Shown here one piece after another: positions 7,721-11,361 of a stretch of DNA of 11,361 nucleotides. The notes beneath the pieces were generated by a model, which saw only the letters and a list, made by a program, of their open reading frames with translations, had not been told where the DNA came from and searched no databases. The first letter of the stretch is position 1. Each line of letters opens with the position of its first letter. The stretch is from assembly GCA_002704345.1 (NCBI GenBank), contig PAGD01000014.1, positions 16,293-27,653 of the forward strand, written 5' to 3'. The stretch is from Rhodobiaceae bacterium. GTDB taxonomy: Bacteria > Pseudomonadota > Alphaproteobacteria > MED-G09. Position numbers and translations under genes: made by a program.

Positions 7721-8350
7721 ATGATAAGTGCTATTGAATTAACCAAAGAAACTCTTAGTTTTCTTGATGCTCTATTTATATACAAGTGGACACAATCTAA
7801 AGACGATTTACAAAAACTTATTAATATAGTGACTCCTCAAGTTACAAAAGAATTGGAAGAAAATAGATATACTAAAAATATTTTAGAAAAATATTATCTA
7901 GAGCTAGAAGACTCTGAAACTTCTAGAAAAATAACTCCAAAAACCAAAGAAATACTTCCGCAAATTTCTGGAATTATGCTTCTGCGCCAAGCTATTATAG
8001 AAATTAATAAATCACAAAGGAATCCAATCACGAGTATGAGTTCTGAGGATATCAAGGCTGAGTATGGTTACTTAAGAGTTCAACTTTTAGAATATGTTAA
8101 GAGAGGAATAATTAGTAAAGAATATCACGATCAACTGCTTGATGATAACTTGCTGAAAGCAGCACAAAGAAAAGTTGATCAATATGAAGATAAATTTCAT
8201 GAGATATCTAATGAACTTGGATACCAATATTTAATATATAAAAATATTTCTCTTCATAAGTGGCTCTTTTATGACGATTGGGATACTTCACTTAGTCTAG
8301 ATGCCTATATTGATAAAGATAAAATGTTTGATTCAAAGGAGATTAATTAA
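7721..8350 (+). CDS. Hypothetical 209-residue helical protein
   Basis: I do not recognise this protein. It lacks a signal peptide and membrane segment and looks soluble and mostly alpha-helical, rich in Lys, Glu, Asp, Ile and Leu. Possible landmarks: a hydrophobic N-terminal stretch LSFLDALFIYKW (12-23), a charged middle region, a short ISGIMLLRQAIIEIN helix (82-96), a coiled-coil-like segment about 137-165, and an aromatic C-terminal part LHKWLFYDDWD (178-188). It contains no cysteine and few histidines, so a metal or redox site is unlikely. The start has a weak AGAGAAG upstream. It is preceded by a Fur-box-like palindrome and its stop overlaps the ATG of a 22-codon ORF. Codon use looks like that of the neighbours. 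That it is a real gene is likely from length and composition; its function is unknown. Confidence 0.82.
   Translation: MISAIELTKETLSFLDALFIYKWTQSKDDLQKLINIVTPQVTKELEENRYTKNILEKYYLELEDSETSRKITPKTKEILPQISGIMLLRQAIIEINKSQRNPITSMSSEDIKAEYGYLRVQLLEYVKRGIISKEYHDQLLDDNLLKAAQRKVDQYEDKFHEISNELGYQYLIYKNISLHKWLFYDDWDTSLSLDAYIDKDKMFDSKEIN
8336..8341 (+). promoter_or_regulatory. Strong Shine-Dalgarno inside the end of the 209-residue gene
   Basis: AAGGAG lies 8 nt before the ATG at 8350, among the best ribosome sites in the window. It is also part of the codons for Ser-Lys-Glu in the upstream protein, so it could be accidental, but the spacing is exactly right for the short ORF that begins in the TAATG junction. 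Confidence 0.5.
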
Positions 8351-8418
8351 TGAAGATTAATTTTATAAATTTTATAATTAAATGCCACAAATATTTAAAG
8401 CTTAGAATTTTAGCTTAA
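8350..8418 (+). CDS. Possible 22-residue cationic peptide coupled to the preceding gene
   Basis: The ATG shares one base with the stop of the 209-residue gene (TAATG) and has AAGGAG 8 nt upstream, so its initiation signals are better than those of many full-length genes here. The 22-residue product begins MKINFINFIIK, contains four Lys, one Arg, one His, one Cys (C12) and no acidic residue, and could form a positively charged amphipathic helix. The stop is at 8416-8418. No family recognised. It may be a small membrane-active or partner peptide, or a worn gene remnant. Evidence for translation is good; evidence for function is nil. Confidence 0.42.
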   Translation: MKINFINFIIKCHKYLKLRILA

Positions 8419-8514
8419 AAAAATGTATGGAAATGATAAAAAGATAATACTAAGATTAATAATTATGGATTCTCTTAAAGGGCGTTCAATTAAACTAATA
8501 AAATCAATAGTGGT

Positions 8515-8586
8515 CTAGATAACTCTTTTTAATAAGATAGAAAATACTAAAACTACTAATATAAATGCAATAACAAACTTATTCAT
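8515..8586 (-). CDS. Possible 23-residue single-helix membrane peptide
   Basis: An ATG (8584-8586) opens 4 nt after the stop of the secreted two-cysteine protein gene. The 23-residue product starts MNKFVIAFILVVLVFSILL and ends KRVI: one hydrophobic helix flanked by lysines/arginine, the classic layout of a small inner-membrane protein. There is no Shine-Dalgarno, so translation would have to be coupled to the upstream gene. Composition-driven chance in AT-rich DNA cannot be excluded. Confidence 0.33.
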   Translation of the reverse strand: MNKFVIAFILVVLVFSILLKRVI

Positions 8587-8590
8587 TTAT

Positions 8591-8800
8591 TTATCGAAGA
8601 GTTCTTTCAAAGCATCTATTAGACTTATCCCTATAAGTGTATGTTTTACCATTATAAGAATAAACTTTCATATCGTTAACATTAATTATTTCCCGACCCT
8701 TTTCTACAGCTATCAAGCATTCCGAGCGCTCACTTGCATAAATATTTCCAGACAAAAGAAATAAAAATATATTAATTAAAAATATTTTTTTCATAGTCAT
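8591..8800 (-). CDS. Small secreted protein with two cysteines, function unknown
   Basis: A 69-residue product, or 67 if the second ATG (8792-8794) is used; that start gives the more typical opening MKKIFL. Residues 3-22 form a signal peptide: two lysines, a hydrophobic core IFLINIFLFLLSG, and a probable cleavage after IYA (residue 22). The mature part is about 47 residues, basic and beta-rich in look (VYSYNGKTYTYRDK), with C28 and C63 placed to form one disulfide in the periplasm. I do not recognise the family. Neither ATG has a clear Shine-Dalgarno. It is separated by 88 nt from the next small ORF upstream, so probably has its own promoter, though none is convincing. A 23-codon membrane-helix ORF follows after 4 nt. 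Confidence 0.72.
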   Translation of the reverse strand: MTMKKIFLINIFLFLLSGNIYASERSECLIAVEKGREIINVNDMKVYSYNGKTYTYRDKSNRCFERTLR

Positions 8801-8888
8801 TTTTTATCAGAATTTTTGTTTCTTCACATGCGGTAATTAGTCACTACGATTAAAAATTAGAAATAGAAATTAAGATACTAAAGTTATT

Positions 8889-8975
8889 TTAATTTATAAA
8901 AGGACTATTAAAATAAAATAAAGTGAAAGCAATTGTTAAAATAAAAATCAATACAATAATAATCAAAGATCTCAT
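8889..8975 (-). CDS. Possible 28-residue single-helix membrane peptide
   Basis: It starts 2 nt after the stop of the Sel1-repeat gene, and GGAAG sits 6 nt before its ATG, inside the last codons of that gene. The 28-residue product begins MRSL and continues IIIVLIFILTIAFTLFYF, one transmembrane helix, followed by NSPFIN. The ribosome site and the close junction make translation plausible. If the Sel1 gene belongs to the cytochrome oxidase operon, this would be its last gene. Small extra single-helix subunits are known in haem-copper oxidases, but that link here is speculation. Confidence 0.4.
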   Translation of the reverse strand: MRSLIIIVLIFILTIAFTLFYFNSPFIN

Positions 8976-8977
8976 TA

Positions 8978-9511
8978 TTATCTTCCACACCTATACCACT
9001 TAATAGCATCGGAAATATCTTTTCTAGTTGCCAAACCTTCTTCGTATAAGAGATTAAGGTTGTACTGTGATCCGCTATGACCTTTTGATGCTGACGCCTT
9101 ATACCATTTTAAAGATTGGGTAAAATTTTGATCAACGCCAATGCCAAACCTATATGCTAAACCAAGGCTATATTGTGCTTCTATACTGCCTTGTTCTGCA
9201 GATAGTTTATACCATTTAAATGCCTCTTTAAGATCAACGCCAACGCCTAGTCCGTTTTCATACATTCTAGCAAGCTGATATTGAGCATCCCTGTTATCTT
9301 GCTCAGCAGCTTGAAGAAACCAATATGCGGCTAACTCAAGGTTTTGATCAACAGATTCACCATTAGAATAAATCCTAGCTAAGTTAAACTGAGCATCAAC
9401 ATAACCTTCTTGGGCCAGATTATTAATTTCTTCCATGAATTTGGAATCGGAGGCAAGTGTTAAGCTAGAAGCAGATGAAACCAAAAAAATAAATAATAGT
9501 ATTTTGTACAT
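8978..9511 (-). CDS. Secreted Sel1-repeat protein
   Basis: A 177-residue protein with a signal peptide (MYKILLFIFLVSSASSLTLA, likely cleaved after residue 20) followed by Sel1-like repeats of 36 residues at about 38-73, 74-109, 110-145 and a shortened fourth at 146-175. Each shows the pattern AQ(F/Y)xLAxxYxxG...A..W(Y/F)xxAA. Such arrays form a curved helical solenoid that binds other proteins. It has one cysteine (C175, in WYRCGR), so repeats are not disulfide-pinned. The gene follows the oxidase subunit IV gene by 17 nt on the same strand, with no terminator between them, so co-transcription is likely. That suggests, but does not show, a role in oxidase assembly. The exact partner is unknown. 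Confidence 0.9.
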   Translation of the reverse strand: MYKILLFIFLVSSASSLTLASDSKFMEEINNLAQEGYVDAQFNLARIYSNGESVDQNLELAAYWFLQAAEQDNRDAQYQLARMYENGLGVGVDLKEAFKWYKLSAEQGSIEAQYSLGLAYRFGIGVDQNFTQSLKWYKASASKGHSGSQYNLNLLYEEGLATRKDISDAIKWYRCGR

Positions 9512-9528
9512 TTTTATTTCTTAACTAA

Positions 9529-9918
9529 TTAATGATCGCCTTTTTCTTCATGGGAATCTTTATGAACTTCGCTATGAGGAACTGCGTAAACTGTGGCTGG
9601 TTTACCTGTATCAAAAAAAACTTTACGTCCTAATTGAGTATAGTCAGATTCAAATCCCATAATTCCAACAAAAACTATAATTGCAAAAGTTGGAATAAAT
9701 AAAGCCAAAACCAAAGCCATTCTTTCCCAGACCATATGCATAAAGACAGCACAAATAAAATAGGCCTTTAAAAACATAAATAAAATAACTAGGCTCCAAC
9801 GAGTAAATCCCTGAAAACCTGCAAAATCTACATAATAAGAGCAAGCGCTTAATACGAAAAGTAATATCCACACCCAAAGATATGTGCTAATAGGATGTTC
9901 TTGTCCTTCTTGTGCCAT
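9529..9918 (-). CDS. Cytochrome c oxidase subunit IV family protein
   Basis: A small inner-membrane subunit of a proton-pumping haem-copper oxidase. The 129 residues hold three membrane helices at about 12-30, 41-62 and 66-88. The second contains the family mark, a lysine followed by a helix ending FMH (KAYFICAVFMHMVWER, 51-66). A polar C-terminal tail of about 40 residues ends in a His/Glu/Asp-rich run (HSEVHKDSHEEKGDH), longer than I would expect for this family and conceivably metal-binding. The ATG has GAGG 6 nt upstream; the first G-A of that site is the end of the TGA stop of the subunit III gene, 8 nt before. The tandem subunit III neighbours favour a cytochrome c oxidase over a quinol (CyoD) role. 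Confidence 0.88.
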   Translation of the reverse strand: MAQEGQEHPISTYLWVWILLFVLSACSYYVDFAGFQGFTRWSLVILFMFLKAYFICAVFMHMVWERMALVLALFIPTFAIIVFVGIMGFESDYTQLGRKVFFDTGKPATVYAVPHSEVHKDSHEEKGDH

Positions 9919-9926
9919 TATTTACC

Positions 9927-10631
9927 TCACCAAAGATAGAAAAATGCAAAAATGAAGACCCAAACTAGGTCAACAAAATGCCAATATAAACCAAGTGTTT
10001 CAATTATTTCATAACGCCCCTTCTGCCATGTAAAAAATCCTCGTCGGCCTGTATCATAGTCACCGCGTAGAACTTTACGAGCTGTTATAAATAAAAATAG
10101 AACACCAAATGAAACATGGATGCCGTGGAACCCTGTTACCATAAAAAATACAGAGCCAAATTGTCTGGCTCCAAAGGGATTTTCCCAAGGCCTAATACCC
10201 TCAGCAATTAACTTGCTCCACTCAAATGCTTGCATTCCAACAAAGGAAAGGCCTAGAACCGCAGTTAAGAATAAAAGGGCGCCCGCTTGTTTTCTCTTCT
10301 TTTGGTAACCGCTTCTTACAGCCATAGCCATCGTTCCACTACTTGTAATCAATATGAAGGTCATAATAGCTATTAAAAGTAACGGTACGCTAACGCCATT
10401 AACAGTTAGTGAAAAAACTTCACTAGTATTAGGCCAAGGCTCAACTGTTGACCATCGAGCTGTCATGTAAGCAATTAAAAAACAACTGAAAATAAAGGTA
10501 TCACTCAAAAGAAAGATCCACATCATAGCCTTTCCCCAGGGAACCCCTTTAAAAGCTCTTTGGTCAGAGGCCCAATCCGAGACGAAACCATCCATTCCAT
10601 CTTTTAGGGGTATTTTTGATGTAGTAGCCAT
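9927..10631 (-). CDS. Cytochrome c oxidase subunit III (CoxP-like)
   Basis: A 234-residue integral membrane protein that stabilises the catalytic core of a haem-copper oxidase. Five membrane helices are visible at about 36-57, 79-103, 117-138, 158-183 and 212-232. Family marks are GKAMMWIFLLSDTFIF (33-48), the helix-4 motif GFHGIHVSFG (167-176), and the closing E211..GLYWHFVDLVWVFIF. In helix 1, D44 stands where classic subunit III has the conserved glutamate (FxxSE). This short, five-helix form lacks the first two helices of the mitochondrial-type subunit. AGGA lies about 9 nt before the ATG, and there are 27 nt to the upstream subunit III paralogue. Confidence 0.93.
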   Translation of the reverse strand: MATTSKIPLKDGMDGFVSDWASDQRAFKGVPWGKAMMWIFLLSDTFIFSCFLIAYMTARWSTVEPWPNTSEVFSLTVNGVSVPLLLIAIMTFILITSSGTMAMAVRSGYQKKRKQAGALLFLTAVLGLSFVGMQAFEWSKLIAEGIRPWENPFGARQFGSVFFMVTGFHGIHVSFGVLFLFITARKVLRGDYDTGRRGFFTWQKGRYEIIETLGLYWHFVDLVWVFIFAFFYLW

Positions 10632-10658
10632 GAGTCTATATCCTATAAAAAGTCAAAT

Positions 10659-11279
10659 TTATGTTAGCAAAAGCATAACAAATAAAAGTGTCCATACTAT
10701 TAATAAAAAGTGCCAATAGATTGCACAGAGATTAACCTTAAGAGAAAAATCAGAGGTCTCTTTTTGAGGAATAAAACTTTTATATGTTACAACAAGCCAG
10801 GCAATTAAACCCCCAAACAAATGAAGTATATGCAAAGCCGTTAATAAGTAAAAAAAGGCATAAGAAGGATTAGTTGAAACAAAGTAGCCAAAAGAAACTA
10901 ACTCCCTCCATACAAAAAGTTGACCTATAATAAAACCAAAAGTAAGGACACCAGCTAAAAGTAAATATTCTCTAGTCCTCTTAATATCACCTTCTCTTGC
11001 ATTAATTGTAGCACGAGAAAAAGCAAAACTACTGAGCATAATTACACCGGTATTAAACCAAAGAAGGGTAGGCTCGGGCAGTATACGCCAGTCTCCATAG
11101 GCCATTCTTCCAATGTAGGCTACAGAAAAAAGTGAGAATAAAACACCAATTACAGCCATTAAAACGTATAGGGCAACCCTCGGTAAAGGATGAGATGATG
11201 ATCTGCCGATATGATTATCATCAATAGCGGCCTGATCTGCCATCCAAGGTTTTTGTGATAATAAACTAAATATACTCAA
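10659..11279 (-). CDS. Second cytochrome c oxidase subunit III-like protein (CoxO-like)
   Basis: A 206-residue membrane protein, clearly different from the next gene but of the same family. Five helices lie at about 34-56, 71-92, 103-124, 138-163 and 180-203. It shows WRILPEPTLLWFNT (64-77), TALHILHLFGGL (147-158, equivalent to GFHGIHV) and AIYWHFLLIVW (186-196). The start is TTG at 11277-11279: AGGGG lies 10 nt upstream and the TTG overlaps the preceding stop as TTGA. An ATG at residue 13 (11241-11243) is possible but has no ribosome site and would drop the SQKPW segment. With the next gene it reproduces the paired subunit III genes coxO-coxP of the Bradyrhizobium coxMNOP operon, as I remember it. 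Confidence 0.87.
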   Translation of the reverse strand: MSIFSLLSQKPWMADQAAIDDNHIGRSSSHPLPRVALYVLMAVIGVLFSLFSVAYIGRMAYGDWRILPEPTLLWFNTGVIMLSSFAFSRATINAREGDIKRTREYLLLAGVLTFGFIIGQLFVWRELVSFGYFVSTNPSYAFFYLLTALHILHLFGGLIAWLVVTYKSFIPQKETSDFSLKVNLCAIYWHFLLIVWTLLFVMLLLT

Positions 11280-11361
11280 GTTTTTTCTACCCCTAATTCT
11301 GAATATCCTTCCGCTAATTTAACTTTTTCATTAGGAACATCCTGAGGTATAAAATCATCTT
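11276..11361 (-). CDS. C-terminal end of an upstream oxidase gene, probably subunit I (cut by window edge)
   Basis: Only the last 27 codons and the TGA stop (11276-11278) are in the window; this frame is open to the right edge while the other two minus-strand frames stop. The peptide is a polar tail beginning DDFIPQDVP and ending ELGVEKT, with no membrane helix, so it carries no diagnostic motif. In coxMNOP-type operons subunit I precedes the first subunit III gene, and its C terminus is a cytoplasmic tail, so subunit I is the best guess by position. The stop overlaps the TTG of the next gene by 4 nt (TTGA). Confidence 0.5.
   Translation of the reverse strand, partial: DDFIPQDVPNEKVKLAEGYSELGVEKT

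Noticed and set aside
7721..8350. Chorismate mutase for the 209-residue protein
   Set aside because: The helical look and the LLRQAIIEIN stretch suggested it, but the ordered Arg/Lys/Glu active-site positions of AroQ mutases cannot be traced, so no function was assigned.
8394..8420. Hairpin AAGCT...AGCTT at the end of the plus-strand block
   Set aside because: The stem is short, with A residues rather than T after it on the plus strand and a broken T-run on the minus strand; it does not make a convincing terminator for either side.
9650..9877. 75-codon minus-strand frame inside the oxidase subunit IV gene
   Set aside because: It is a shifted frame of a membrane protein, hence its aromatic-rich text; the real frame shows the three-helix family pattern and a Shine-Dalgarno.
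9529..11279. Cytochrome bo quinol oxidase (cyoC/cyoD)
   Set aside because: Two tandem subunit III genes and their motifs fit the coxMNOP type better; no cyoE or other cyo gene follows.

Overview
The window reads as an AT-rich (roughly one third G+C), tightly packed chromosome segment of an alphaproteobacterium, probably a streamlined marine type. Three things point there: a FYDLN_acid (TIGR02300-type) protein, a family I know essentially from Alphaproteobacteria; the order aroA-cmk-rpsA-ihfB leading into trpF-trpB-trpA, diverging from the FYDLN gene and a tRNA-Ala; and a class II-like (CP4-type) AroA. The exact clade cannot be decided by eye.

Region 1 (1-6844, all minus strand) is one compact run read from right to left: aroA, cmk, rpsA, ihfB, pyrF, trpF, trpB, trpA (trpA is cut by the left edge). 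Stops and starts overlap at aroA/cmk (ATGA), rpsA/ihfB (8 nt), pyrF/trpF (ATGA), trpF/trpB (8 nt) and trpB/trpA (TAATG). Only cmk/rpsA (33 nt) and ihfB/pyrF (45 nt) have gaps. The run joins the EPSP synthase step of the shikimate pathway, CMP recycling, ribosomal protein S1, the IHF beta subunit, UMP synthesis and the last tryptophan steps. S1 appears to start at TTG behind a strong Shine-Dalgarno sequence.

Region 2 (6845-8418, plus strand) starts in a 111-bp divergent intergenic region. It holds the FYDLN acidic protein, tRNA-Ala(GGC) with the G3:U70 identity pair and an encoded CCA, then an unrecognised 209-residue soluble helical protein. A Fur-box-like palindrome overlapping a possible promoter precedes that protein. 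A near-perfect Shine-Dalgarno followed by a TAATG junction leads from it into a 22-codon ORF for a strongly cationic peptide. This small unit is the most likely undescribed element here.

Region 3 (8419-9511) is the accessory part. 8419-8514 is a convergent AT-rich gap in which I see no gene and no convincing terminator. It is followed on the minus strand by a small secreted two-cysteine protein and a secreted Sel1-repeat protein. Each is followed, 2-4 nt after its stop, by a tiny ORF predicted to encode a single membrane helix. 8801-8888 has no gene that I can see.

Region 4 (9529-11361, minus strand) is the distal half of a haem-copper oxidase operon: the end of a gene that is probably subunit I, two different subunit III-like proteins in tandem, and a small three-helix subunit IV. 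Two adjacent subunit III genes resemble the coxMNOP layout of Bradyrhizobium. The Sel1 protein follows with a 17-nt gap and may belong to the operon. No CRISPR array, insertion sequence, rRNA or phage gene was seen.
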